Assembly (NCBI GenBank): GCA_900169235.1
Contig: FWCC01000179.1
Location: 310,001 to 374,000 of the forward strand
DNA from: Zarea fungicola
Taxonomy: Eukaryota; Ascomycota; Sordariomycetes; Hypocreales; Cordycipitaceae
Length of the DNA stretch: 64,000 bases
Direction: 5' to 3'
The translations under genes and the position numbers were made by a program. The notes below the pieces were generated by a model, which was not told where the DNA came from, ran no database searches, and saw nothing but the letters and a program-made list of their open reading frames with translations. Below are positions 13,632 through 25,243 of the stretch, piece by piece (the stretch's first letter is position 1; every line of letters begins with the position of its first letter).

Positions 13632-14674
13632 GGTCCTTTATACAGGGCAACCGATGTAGCAAGATGGTGGGTGGTGCAACTAACAAAAAACCGAGATGCG
13701 ATAGGATGCTCGGAGTAGGCTGCTGGCATTTGAGGAGGGGTGGCTGGTCGCGTCACTGCCGTAGTGCCTTTTCTTGTGAGACGGTCTCTGCCTAGGCAGA
13801 CCAGTCGTGGCTACTAGGAACAGGTTCCAATGTGTGAATCCAATAATTGGAATGATAATGCAGCAGACAGTTGAAAAATTTTCTGCCTCCATCTTGTTCT
13901 CTTTCACTAAAGTCCTTGGCTGCATTAAGCTCTCGGGCCTGGGGCGCAATAAAGTCTGGGTACGGGCAGTTGCTTTTATTATGACGTGGACACCTGGCTG
14001 ACATGTGAAACTGCTTTCTCCTTTGAGAGAAACAACGATTCCGCAGCCAGCGATCAAGAGTTTCATACACTTCTATTAATATAGCAATTTATGATTTATT
14101 CTCATTGCTTTTCGAAATACCCTTCATCATATACCTCTTTGCGTCACATCACACTCCCTCCCAGCGCACTACCTAAAAGTGTGAATTTTTCATGACTTCA
14201 TGGTTTACTTGTCTAAATTTGGTGCGGCGATAAGCGGCATCTGGCCTGTCTCTGAGTCATCCGAATGTCAAAGTTCTTGAAATATTAGTGAAACTAGGCT
14301 TTGATTACTATTTCAAAAGAGAGCAAAGAGAAGAAAACAATGCGGCGTTTAAAGCACCCATAAGAGAAATGCCAGCTTTTCTTTGCCTTACTCATGGTGA
14401 CGTTTTCTGATGGAGAGCAAGATTGTAGCGGACGCCCACACATATTGTATTTAGTACAGCATATAAGTCAAATCATAAAAATATAAGGAAGATTCTTGTT
14501 GGCTTTTCCTGGCCCGTAACCGTGCCACACATATCGAATCAAACCAGTCATCCTGTAACGCCGTATTCCGATTCTTTAAAACCTGCCCTTTTCACGTGCT
14601 AAGTATTTATTAGGCATCAAACTCCCAGGTCGCTTTTCTGGGTTCAGTAAGCGGACACAGTGCGATTGCTGATC
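13632..14674. other. Region between DGAT2 start and zinc-finger stop
   Basis: About 1.0 kb. It contains the presumed DGAT2 promoter and the 3' flank of the C2H2 gene. The stretch 14080-14600 is A/T-rich with several short palindromes. Open frames up to 128 codons on the minus strand (13680-14066) show no recognisable motif and I do not call them. Confidence 0.4.
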
Positions 14675-16402
14675 TTAAGTACCCCCGCCTGACTCGAGGA
14701 GTTCAACACGTTTCTTGAGAGTATCCATCTCTTCAAGCAGGCCCTTCATCTTTTCCTCCACGGACTGAACATATGCCCAGATATTAGGGTCACTTTGCGC
14801 AAACATATTGGCTTCAGCAGGGGATCTGGCATGGTTGAATCCTGCGGATGTAGGAGGGCCTGTAAAAGTAGGGTGGGACAAACCGGGTAACTTTGGCCGT
14901 TGGCTTGCAGATGGTGATTGATGCCGCGCCGGTTGCGTCTGTTGGCTTGACTGAGGAGACCGAGGACGGCCGGCTGCTGCTGTCTCATGGCTCGGCAGAG
15001 AAGGACTTAACGCCTTAGGGCTCTCAGTCATTGTATTTTGAGAATATAATCCGGTGCTTCCAGTACCAGTGGCAGCAGATGAAATACTGGTGTTTACAGT
15101 ACGTGTTGTGCCCATGCTGGTAGGAACCGACGAAGCTGTACTATTGCTAGTCTGTGTCTGGGCCACATTTGGCGGGTAAAGTCCAGTCGCAGCAGCTGGT
15201 CGAGGTCCTGAAGGGGGATATGTACGGGAATGAGCCGCATACTGCTCAGGCTGATGGCCTCCACCAGGAAGGCTTTGGCGGCGCAACTCGTCCTCGTCAC
15301 CATGCTCATAGGTCATGCCAGACATGGTAGAGTCATCAGCTTCCGCCATGCTACTGTCTATGTCATCGCCGTCTGCGAAACTACCCATGCTGAATCGTCG
15401 GCCGGCACAGCCGCCTGCGCCCTTGGCATGTCTGGCCAAGGCATCGCCTCTGGCGAATTTGCGATCACACTTTGGGCAAATGTGAGGCTTCTCTCCAGTA
15501 TGAAGCTTGCCATGTCGTTTGAGGTCGTGCAAGCGACGGAAGCGCATCTGGCATTCAGTGCAAACATAGGGTTTCTCTTGGCTATGCGTAAGAAGATGAC
15601 TCTTAAGGTTGTGATGCCTGGTGAATTCCGTATTACAGTACGGGCATTTGTGTTTTTTGGAGCCTGAGGTCGGTGAGCTTTGAATAGGTGAGGGAATGGG
15701 ATATGTCATTCCCCGAGCATTCTCAGCAAGATGTGCCGCGGCGAAAGACGAGCCAGGGTAGGACATGGACCCAGGGTGATGGCGTTCTTCGTGTCCTTCG
15801 ACATGTTCCGGTGAGAGATGCTTTCCCTCGTCGACCTCCATCGGGCCAGGACTCGCTACAAGTGGTGGCGCAGCAGTATTCGGTGGTTGCTCTACAGCAG
15901 CCTCAGTATGCTGCTCTTCAAAGCGTGCAGCACTGTTGGCAGCGGCCGCGAGCGCACTTGCCGCTTTGGCCGCTGGCTCCATCTCAGCTGTAGGCGCAAA
16001 TTGCGGCGCTTCCGCTGGACGGCTCGTCGGTTCAGTTCCGCCTGACATGAGTGAGGTTAGGGCTTTATGGTTTGGGTTTTCGCTGGTGGGTGGCGAGAAT
16101 AGAGGGCCGTCTCGTTCTTCGAGCTGTCGGCGGCGTTGGTCTTCTAGTGCAGACGCGCCAGTCAATTGAACTGGCGAGTGAACGTTGGCGAGTGCGATGC
16201 GAGCTGCTTTGGCAGGAGACTCAAGGGGGTTGAGTCTGCCAGAGGTTGGCGAGCACGGATATTGGAAATCCGGTTCACGCTGTCGCTTGGTACCAGCCCG
16301 GGCCGCAAGATCAAACGGGAGAGCGTCGGGCAAAGGGCTCTGGTGGCGAGGCGCGGTAGGGAGAGAAGCAGCAGCGTCAATGTCGCCCCCGGTTGATGCC
16401 AT
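14675..16402 (-). CDS. C2H2 zinc-finger transcription factor, three fingers
   Basis: A single-exon gene of 575 aa. Three consecutive C2H2 fingers lie at about residues 250-335: CPYCNTEFTRHHNLKSH, then CTECQMRFRRLHDLKRH, then CPKCDRKFARGDALARH. They are joined by TH-x-QEKPY and H-TGEKPH linkers, the standard DNA-binding linker type. The last finger is followed by a conserved-looking GGCAGRR. Flanks are long, Ser/Pro/Gln/Ala-rich and disordered, with a short C-terminal leucine heptad region (VEEKMKGLLEEMDTLKKRVE) that probably forms a coiled coil for dimerisation. It resembles fungal nuclear factors of the Ezf type from memory, but I cannot assign targets. ATG at 16402, stop TAA at 14675. Its upstream region is unusually long (about 6.7 kb to the next gene), which often marks developmental regulators. 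Confidence 0.85.
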   Translation of the reverse strand: MASTGGDIDAAASLPTAPRHQSPLPDALPFDLAARAGTKRQREPDFQYPCSPTSGRLNPLESPAKAARIALANVHSPVQLTGASALEDQRRRQLEERDGPLFSPPTSENPNHKALTSLMSGGTEPTSRPAEAPQFAPTAEMEPAAKAASALAAAANSAARFEEQHTEAAVEQPPNTAAPPLVASPGPMEVDEGKHLSPEHVEGHEERHHPGSMSYPGSSFAAAHLAENARGMTYPIPSPIQSSPTSGSKKHKCPYCNTEFTRHHNLKSHLLTHSQEKPYVCTECQMRFRRLHDLKRHGKLHTGEKPHICPKCDRKFARGDALARHAKGAGGCAGRRFSMGSFADGDDIDSSMAEADDSTMSGMTYEHGDEDELRRQSLPGGGHQPEQYAAHSRTYPPSGPRPAAATGLYPPNVAQTQTSNSTASSVPTSMGTTRTVNTSISSAATGTGSTGLYSQNTMTESPKALSPSLPSHETAAAGRPRSPQSSQQTQPARHQSPSASQRPKLPGLSHPTFTGPPTSAGFNHARSPAEANMFAQSDPNIWAYVQSVEEKMKGLLEEMDTLKKRVELLESGGGT

Positions 16403-19400
16403 AGACTCAAAAATTTGGGAAAAGAATTCGGCGCAAGAGGGAGAGGAGGTGTTAATAGCACATCAGTGACCAACGTCAGAGCTGGCTCATCAAGCGGGCA
16501 TGTCGACGTCGTCTAGTGTATTCTTGGGCAAAGGCGAGACGAACGTGTGGCTGATGAACGTGGCGAGAGCTGGTTGTGGAGGATAATTTTTTTTGGACTA
16601 CTGGTTGAGTCGCGTCCGGAATGCACGTGAGGCGGAAAGATGGGTGCTGGTGGCGACACGTGCAAGATTTGGTAGAGAAAAGCTGGAATCTAAGTGAGCG
16701 TGCTGGTGTGACAATGGGATGGAAACGTGTGCGAAAAAGTGTTGAATAGCAGCTCGATGTTGTAGATGAAGAGCAAAGCAATTAGTGACGATGGGGAGGA
16801 GGAAGAAAAGGTGACAGTTACTGGGGCTGGGCACCTTAGTAGTGGCCAAAGGCCGCTAGGCAGGGCTGGTACAGCTTGGGGAGCGGGCGGGCTGGGGTGG
16901 ACGTCACTGATGAGCGCAGAGTTGCTTCCAGGACGTGTTTGCTTCGAGTCGAGTGGTAGCCCATGCGGGACAGGTTTTCAGGCTGGAGTACAAGTATGGA
17001 TGCATTTCTCGAGTTATAGCGCTTTTGTTGGCATTGTGTTTGCCCAGCAACTCCCCTAGCCTCCCTTGTAGGAACATGGAGTTATTAGGCGCCCGGAAGA
17101 GGTTATCTACAACGAGCAACAGTATATTACTACGCCGACCCGGAAAGTACATATCTCGAAGAGGAGCAAATCGTTTACAGAACCATTTGAATCAGCAAAG
17201 CCACCTGCTACGGATCGCAGTACTTTTATTTCATTATAAAGAATTGTTGTCACATCTAGTGCACGACGCGGGCTGTGGCTGGCTAGTGAGTGAGTGGCGT
17301 CGTCACTGTCAAGCTCTGGCTACCAGTAACTTGGCAATTGGGTGCCTCCCAAATGCGATGAAGCACTGGACTACCTTGTCACTACCTAGCTTGGTACCCA
17401 GTACCTAACAGTTGGCACGTACGGATAGCCGCTTCACTATTAGCAATCGAGCTGAATAGTAGGTAGCTGCTGTCGGACCCCACTTGCACCGCCCAGCTTC
17501 TGCTGAGAAGGACAGTGGCTTTCCATCCCAGCAAGGTAAGCAGGGCTCTAGTTTGTTGGCTGTTCGCAGTGGTTGATTCTATTAAAGGCAACTTGATTCG
17601 ACCCAAGAAGCGGCTATGTTCATCAAGACGCCAGCAGAGATAGTACAACTTGCTGAGCGTTCAGTTCGGCACATTGGCACCAACGTCGGCCGCGAGACAC
17701 CGCAACAGACGTCTTCCACACGTGTATATTTAATGCTGAGACAACTGTCCTGCTCAGTTCTGGGCCAATTCCTAGCTGTCTCTCCTTCAAACCGCCGCGC
17801 GTCCAACCTGAGGCGCAGTTGGTGGGTACCTCGTACACGAACCTTGAACAAACATCCGCTGACCCTAGCTTAAGCATTGCCAAACTGTGGGCAGTAACCA
17901 CGGTTCCTGGTCGGTGGTGCAGTTGTGGCTGGCGGCCTTGGAAGTAGCCGGCGAGGCTGCCAAAATTGTGCGAGGCTAGCAAGTGATAGCTGCGTCAGAC
18001 GGGATCAAGGCATACGGAAAGGGTCCTACACAGCCGCAAAGACGAAGTATAAATCAATAATCTCTAGAAATCGCGCATAAAAAGAGAAGACAGAGCTACT
18101 AAAATCTTTCACAATACTCACGGTCGTCGGTAAACGGTAAGTTCTGAATACGAAGACTCCTATACCCTGTCGGGAATGCGCGCCGAACCTTCATCGGCAC
18201 TTCACGAGCCTATCTACAGCTCATGCCCACCACTCCATGAATAGTCTTCTGCCACGCTCGTCATTGATCTTCAATCCAATTTCCGATGATTGGTTTGGCT
18301 CCTGACAAAGGTTTCGATCGCTATGCTGCCTATGTATACTCCGCCTGATCCACACGCAGTTGCGGGAGCTCAACGGCCGACACAAACAAACTTCGGGAAC
18401 TACAGTCAATTGCTGTATGTATTACAGGTTTGGTGAGGTACGAAAAAACACAATCGGGGTGAGCGTTTCAACTGTTTGAGTACATCGGCTTGCTGGGACC
18501 GGTCAAGAACCATGCTTTATCCTGCAGTCGCTGTCCATTGCCTGTGTTGTCGTTTGTCACTGCTGACGGTAGCTTCAGGAAATCTCTGATTATTTGATAG
18601 TTAAATCACGATAGCAAACGTGAGGTTTGCATCACTATCTCTTTGAAGTATTTCTACGTGATCATTGAACAGGTAAATCCTTGTCAAGCAATCTGGACAT
18701 ACTGTAGTATGGAGTATTGCCATGACGTAGGCGACAGACAAAGCCCCACTCGGAGGATGCTGTTGCCAGTCAGCCACTGACGATCTAAACTCTGCATGCT
18801 CGAGAGAGAAGTCCGATCCTCCAAGCCAGTGGACCAACCAGTACACTCACTGTTCTTGGATTTTCAGGCAAGAAGCCGAGGTTGGCACTTTGTGAGGCTG
18901 CTATGCTTGGAAGCTTTGACAAGCTTAGTCAAGCAAGCGTATTTCATGATCTGGAATCTTGAAGTCGGTCTACTGCGGAACACCAGACTCCCAGTTGCGG
19001 CGGCTACAAATAAACCCAATGAACAGCAACCGATCCGTCGGAAGACAAGGGAGATTTAGACGAGGTTGATAGACCGCATCGACATGGGTCATACATTGTA
19101 GAGGCTGCCTATAAACGGTCCAGGATGTAACAATTCATTCTGGCTTAAACCAGAGACCGCTCGTGATGAACATTGCAATTAGCTACTTCGAAGCTTCGGA
19201 CCAGATCTAAACACCGGTGACATGACGCGAGAAAGACCTCACCACGGTCAGGTTCTCAGCGTGGCGGGATCAATACAGTCGAGAAACAGGGTCTTGCTTC
19301 TGAAATCTGGGAATTCCAAACTGGGGGATATTTAACACCAGGCCAGTAGACCCGTGCGGGGCATGGATCATCCTTCACTTTGACAGCAAGCTGCTTTCTT

Positions 19401-21120
19401 CCGATGCACCCTGGTTTCCAGATCTTTGGGAAGAGCGTACCGGATATCTACGCTTGGCATAAAGACGTGTAAACGTCATGAGAACCAAAGTGCACGAAAA
19501 CAGGGACACATCACACACTAGTTCACAAGTTCCTGCATTCTCCTTCAAGCATAACTCGCACCAACGCCACTCAAGCATAACGTAGAATTCATCGAGTGGC
19601 GCCACTTTATATGGACTCCAGAATTGGAAAACTTTTGGCGAGGCAGGTGGCATATTGTTTCTGATGCAGTGTGATTGCAATTCAGGCAGCCAGAAGAGGT
19701 GCACCGCCAGCTGCGCTACCTTCTTGTTGTATTGAATCTCTGGCAGCTCTGGTCGACAGTCCGGTTCCAACAAATTAATGGCGACGCTTCTTTGCCACAA
19801 GACCTCATATGGCCGACTATATTTACTAGCTTAAAGAGCTGAGTTGCTCGAGATTTTGAATTTGTTGTCACAGGATAGGGAGTCATACAAAGATCCAAAC
19901 CGGAGCTGTCGAATAGCTGTGCCAAATGGCCCAATCCTTGACCCACGACATGGGGGCGTTGGCCGTGGAGTCGCAACAGGTCAACCGGCAGGGTCAAGCC
20001 GAGCGGACAAGGTCAACATCGGCATCGGGCGCCGATTGTAGAGAGAGCGACTCATTTATAATTCCATCTCTGCGGGAAACTTCAAGCACAGAATCTTACT
20101 TGTATTTTATGCCACTTCCCTGAATGGCCGCAGCAGACCCACGTTGCGTCTCCAACCAGGCTTGCCAGGGAAACTCCTTCTGCACCAATAGATAAAAGAA
20201 ATACGAACGTATTGGTCATTACCAACAAACTTTCGCCGCTCGTCTCCGTAACGTCTGCTTCCTTCATTGTTTTACTGGACCGTGAGCCATAAAAGGTCGG
20301 GTGTATAGGCAGTCAAGATCGGCCATACTTGTGAACTGCTGGCCATGCCCTGTTCAAGTAAACTCCATTATTACTCAGTAGTGACCATATGTGCCCAATT
20401 TTTTTTTAACAAACTTGATGCCAAGTAGTCCTTGCATCTGTTCGGTTAACAGAAGGAAATTTGACGCTTCGGTAGATGCCCTTGGGTAGAGTCTGGACCA
20501 TCCAATTTCGGAGGCTAATAATAATATTGGCGCCAAGGGTTCGGTTGATAGGCTGAGCCGCAAAGTGCCCTAGTCACAGTTTAGACTCTCTCCCTGCCCT
20601 GCTTTCCCTCTCCTCTGGTTAAAGCCAGAATGAAAGGGAAATGATTCTAACTAGTTTGGGGCATCATCAATTATATCTTTGGTAAGTGCGACTCGTTATT
20701 TCTAACGGTACAGAGAGAGAGTGCCGCTTAGCATTTTGAAAAGTGACGTTGGCAAGTTGGCCACGAAGGGATACATACTGGTAGTTGCTCACTGTGGAGC
20801 AGCGGGCTGTTTCAGATTAACCTGGCGGCGACTGATTGGGCAGGGATGTCCATTTAATTTTACAAGGATCGCCAAAACAATGGGTGTCTGCCACTCCTCC
20901 AGCGCTGGCTTGCTGGCGAACTATTATTACAATCGACGGATACCAACAGGGGTGCGAGTGAGCAGATTAAAATACAATAAGAATTAAATTGAGATCATTG
21001 GAGCGAGATTGGCCGACCATTAAACAAGCATCTAGTTCTGGACGTGCTCAGCGCGTTGCTCACCGTTCCTTTGCTCAACACCGCCCCGTTTGGCGACGAA
21101 TGCAGTGGCGTTATTGGCTT

Positions 21121-21150
21121 CCTTGCGACACAACGTCCTTGCGACACAAC
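21121..21150. repeat. 14-bp direct tandem repeat
   Basis: CCTTGCGACACAAC occurs at 21121-21134 and again at 21137-21150, with a 2-base spacer GT. Two exact copies in non-coding DNA, probably a local duplication. Confidence 0.9.
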
Positions 21151-22656
21151 AAACCTACCTCTTGGTCTACCTGCCCCAAACCATCCTACTCCTTGCGCTG
21201 ACCAGTATGGTAATCCACTTTCTACGCCACTGACTTAAGAACAATACTGGTACAGTACAAAGTCACTCCTGTACATCCTCTGCCATCCAGTAAATACGTG
21301 GAAGCCGCCAAGCAGGTCACTCACTTATTGATGCAGGCACTGTAGCTGTTAGCAACATAATGCTTCCATAGTAGTGTACTTGTTATTAAGCGGGAGTTCT
21401 ATGAAAGCCAGGTACTAGTCCAACTGCTGTGCCTAAATACAGAGTTTATTAGCCAATGCACTTGAACTGTTACGGTATTAATTCATATCGCACGGAGTAC
21501 ATAGGTAGATTGATTTGCTTGGAGGCGGAGACGGAGGCTTCGCACTCATGGGAGGAACATCAATGTTGAAGTCAATCATTCCCCATAAAATGTCCCTGTG
21601 GAATCCTTGTCCCTAGTCCTTCCATTGGGTGCCTCGCGCTATCCACACTTGGCAAGGGGCACAGGAAAAAACGGGAAGTGATTGTGTTGATGTACATACT
21701 CCGTAGTACACGACCGAGTGTTAGATGGAAATAGCAAGCATTATCGTATTTTACGACTGGAGATTCTCGTATCTAGCCCAACACTCGCTTGATCGGTCAA
21801 ACCGGCTTCCCCTGACAGCTCTCCTTACGTATTACCCCGGCCACCTACCTTCAAGGTATTCAGGTAATTGCTGCTTGGCAATGCAGCTAAACCATGACGG
21901 GGTTTGGCCCGAAAGAGGTCTAGCGTCAGGAACAGGGCATCTTGTGCCAACGTCTAGGCGGTTCGGTTGGTGCGCCCCCTCGTCCTGCCTCGTCCTTCCT
22001 GCCTTCAGTTGGTCAATTGTTGTTCTTAGCAAACGCCACCCAAATAGTGGACTCGCCCAGGTGTATTCAGTTGGCAGGTTGGTTACACTGTTCTGGTGGA
22101 AGCACGAGATGGAGTTGTCTTGTCATGTATACTGTGTAAGGGTTAACTGCTCTGCCCACGGAGGTTTGTGTTGCTACTGAGTTTCCAAGGCTCGTCGCCT
22201 GTCAGCCCCGTCTTGGTAGCATTCAGCGCTCCGGCGAGATGATGTTTACTTACAACAGAGCATGAAAGAATAAATCCCAACCGCTTCTGCGGTGGATGAG
22301 CTTGTATTACTTCTCTCCCCAGTGTACTATAATGGAACGTCCCGAGTTCAGTCTGCTCAGTTGGTTGCTCAGTTGACAGCACTGTCAACAACTTCTGCTC
22401 TGGCATTTGCGGTGACGCGCCAAACTAATACGCACCGAACTGTGCCATACAGATATTAAGCGATCTCCAATGGCTCGTTACCCTTCAAGGCAACTACTAC
22501 CCAAATTGTAGTAGCTGAAAACTTAAAATAGCATGTCTCTGGGTAGGTACAGACCGCTGTGACGCTGCAATTAATGAACTGGTGGCTAATTTCCCCAAGC
22601 ACGGCGACGCACCCACCCCATCTAAAGCCAAGCCCCGTATGAAGTGCAATGCTGAG

Positions 22657-22671
22657 CCCCCCCCCCCCCCC
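22657..22671. repeat. Homopolymer run of 15 C
   Basis: Fifteen consecutive C residues about 450 bases before the SUN-family start codon, within a pyrimidine-rich promoter-like tract. The exact length may be a sequencing approximation. Confidence 0.8.
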
Positions 22672-23122
22672 TTGTCCAGGCACGCACGGCTTTGCCTCCT
22701 TTCCTGTCGTCCCCATTATTACATTGTGCCCTCCGACCGATTCATTCAAGCTTTCTCATCTTCATCGCGCATCGGCTCATCATCCAACTGAGAGTTTATG
22801 CTCTCTACCACACTCCTTTAACTTGGCCTCCGCGTACGCCTCACGCTCTTTCGCTCCTTACGTTCGTTTACAGACCATATATCTGTAAAGTCATCATCTG
22901 GCTACAGTTAGGTGGGTAGCATTAACTGAGCGCCTGTCCCGCACGAAGAGACAACTGGACGACTTTGCGAACCATATCAGTCAGTCGTGTGTCGTCGGTG
23001 GATCAACACATTGACTATGATCGTGGTGGCAATCGACGAACGTGTCGAGTTTCGCAAACTGATTTTAGAAGCTACAAATAACTAACATTCACCGCTCACC
23101 GTACAGGCAATTTTGTATCAAT

Positions 23123-24490
23123 ATGAAGACCTTTCTGAATCTAACGCTTGCCGTTACACTCGCCGCGACGGCTACCGCCTCAGCCTCGCATGGACATGGC
23201 CACCGCCATTTGCATGGCAAGAAGGACGCCAGCAAGGTCGAGAAACGTCAGCCCGACGTAGTTACCAAGGTCGTTGCTGGCCCTACAGCGGTTGTCTACA
23301 AGCTAGGGGACAAGATTGTCGACGCCAAAGTCGCAGAGGAGGGCCTCAAGGACGGCGAATTTGTTGTTGTTGGAGAGTCTACCCCGACTTACACCCCTCC
23401 TGTCAGCTCTTCCAGCACGCCTGCAGGCGGGAAGTTCATTGAGACGAAGTCGACGACCACAACCACAACCACGACTACGACGACCACGCCGCCGCCACCT
23501 CCCCCGAAGACCACGTCTACTCCTCCTCCCCCTCCCCCCAGCTCGACTGCCAAGCCACCTGTTGCCAATGCTGCCTCTAGCAGCGACAACAGCTCTGGCG
23601 ATAGTAGTGCTGATTTCCCCAGTGGTACCATCCCGTGCAGCACATTTCCCTCGCAGTACGGAGCTGTTGCTGCCAATTGGCTTGGACTCGGTGGTTGGTT
23701 GAGTATTCAGATTATTCCCGACTGGAGTCCCAACATGCTGAGCATCAGCAACATCATTGCTGGAGTTGCTGGTCAAACGCCCAAAGGCCCTGCTTATTAT
23801 TCGTACGGGTGTGGACCCGGCATGCAGAAGAGCCAGTATCCCGCAGTTCAAGGCGCGACCGGCCAATCTGTGGGTGGTCTTTTGTGCAACAGCGATGGCT
23901 ATCTGGAGCTTTCCCGCCCCAGCATTAAGCAGATCTGCATTCCCGGTGAAGGTGGCGTCTACATCCAAAACGACCTCTCGGAGGGCGTTGCTACATGCCG
24001 TACTTGTTACCCTGGCGATGAAAGTATGACGGACGCTACCTGGGCGCCCCCTGGCGCGAAAGTTCCTGTCACCAATCCCAACCAGTCGACCTACTTTCTA
24101 TGGAAGAATATGAAAACCTCCGGCCAGTACTACATCAACCCCCGAGGTGTTCCTGTTGAAAAGGCCTGCATCTGGGGCTCAGCAGCGTCTACCCCCAATA
24201 CTGGCAACTGGGCTGCTGTTAATCTAGGTGTCGGCATGGATGACAATGGTATAACCTATATCTCACTTTTCCTGAACAAGCCCACCTCCAGTGCCCAGCC
24301 GGATTTCAACATGGAGATTCTTGGCGGTAACAGCCCGTGCGGATTTAAGGACGGAGCGTGGATCGGTGGATCTGATGGCTGCACAGTAAGTCCTGGACAT
24401 ATTGCTACCGTTTACCATGGGATACCAATATTAATCAACATTTAGACCGGTTTGGCTAAGGGCCAAACCGCCATCGTTCGCTACTACTAA
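23123..24490 (+). CDS. SUN-family (GH132) secreted cell-wall protein
   Basis: SUN-family proteins (yeast Sim1/Uth1/Nca3/Sun4; GH132) are secreted beta-glucan-modifying cell-wall proteins needed for septation and wall remodelling. Exons 23123-24385 and 24446-24490 give 435 aa. A signal peptide spans about residues 1-21 and a Kex2-type KR lies at 41-42. Then come a Thr-rich run and Pro-rich blocks (TTTTTTTTTTTTPPPPPP), a likely O-glycosylated wall spacer. The conserved Cys-containing SUN domain covers about residues 170-435, with YGAVAANWLGLGGW, YYSYGCGPGMQKSQ, YPGDESM and a CGFKDGAW ... GSDGC ending. The last 15 codons are on their own exon (TGLAKGQTAIVRYY), matching the family's C-terminal pattern. 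Reading into the intron would replace them with an unrelated tail. Confidence 0.93.
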
Positions 24491-25243
24491 CTTTTGCAAA
24501 GGCGCCGCACAACGTCAAAAATCACCATTTTGCTTTGGATCTTCATGTGAATATTCCTTTCATATTCGTTTCAGTTGAGTCACTACCACAGGACAGACAT
24601 ATAGGCTTTGGGCATTTTGGCTTGCCCATGTCCAAGACACAATCGCGTTTGGCCCAATTTTGTGTCGGGTGTCTGGACAACCCTCGAAGACGTTGTGGGG
24701 TGGGACAATAAAGGACAGAAACGCCATTTGGGTATATTGAGCGGCGATGGTCGGATATGCTCTACACAGTCACGGATGGCATTGTTGGGCGACTTCTTTT
24801 CTTGAATCCTGTTTCGTCTTTGGGATTACCCTCTAAGTTCTAAACGTTGTTTTACCATGCGGTAAATACTGCGCACACTGTGGTTTTGTGGTTGGGCTCA
24901 AAGTATGTCTTTTTACTTTATAACCTAATTATTATCGCAATTCATATATTTTGGTACGACTTTATACGCAAATGATTTTGAAGATTGGTCTGATCCAGCT
25001 CCCTATGAGCCACTTCGCTGTGTTACAACGGACTATCCATGTGCACAGTTGTTACGATTCCCATTCCCCCCTCGTTACTTTTTCAGGGAGGTGGTAGGAA
25101 GGCAGCACAGCGACAAATCAACAACTAGTGGAGCACCGTAACCGATGACTACATATATATTTCCAACATAAAAAATCCATACAAGCAGACTCGGACCTTT
25201 CTGAGGTTACTTTTTGGCTGAAATCGAAATTGAAGGCCACTCT
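24491..25243. other. Convergent 3' flanks (SUN-family / Hos2)
   Basis: A 753-base gap between two stop codons facing each other. A/T-rich around 24900-24990, as expected for 3'-end signals. One 65-codon frame (24608-24805) has no support. Confidence 0.5.

Larger units (their letters stand above)
16403..23122. other. Gene-empty 6.7-kb divergent interval
   Basis: This is by far the longest non-coding stretch in the window. Open frames here are at most about 157 codons, occur on all frames and show no domain, intron-joined continuation or coding-type codon bias. I see a 14-bp direct repeat (21121-21150), a run of 15 C (22657-22671) and TAGGTACC-type motifs (near 17393). The last 500 bases are pyrimidine-rich like a promoter for the SUN-family gene. 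A leader intron from about 22912 to 23106 (branch-like ACTAACA, acceptor GTACAG) is plausible for that gene. The interval may hold distal regulatory sites, long leaders or a non-coding RNA. Confidence 0.6.

Noticed and set aside
16935..17408. 157-codon plus-strand open frame in the empty interval
   Set aside because: Composition and codon use look random, there is no recognisable motif, and overlapping frames of similar size occur on both strands.
19375..19800. 141-codon minus-strand open frame in the empty interval
   Set aside because: No motif, no joining exons, and length within chance for this base composition.
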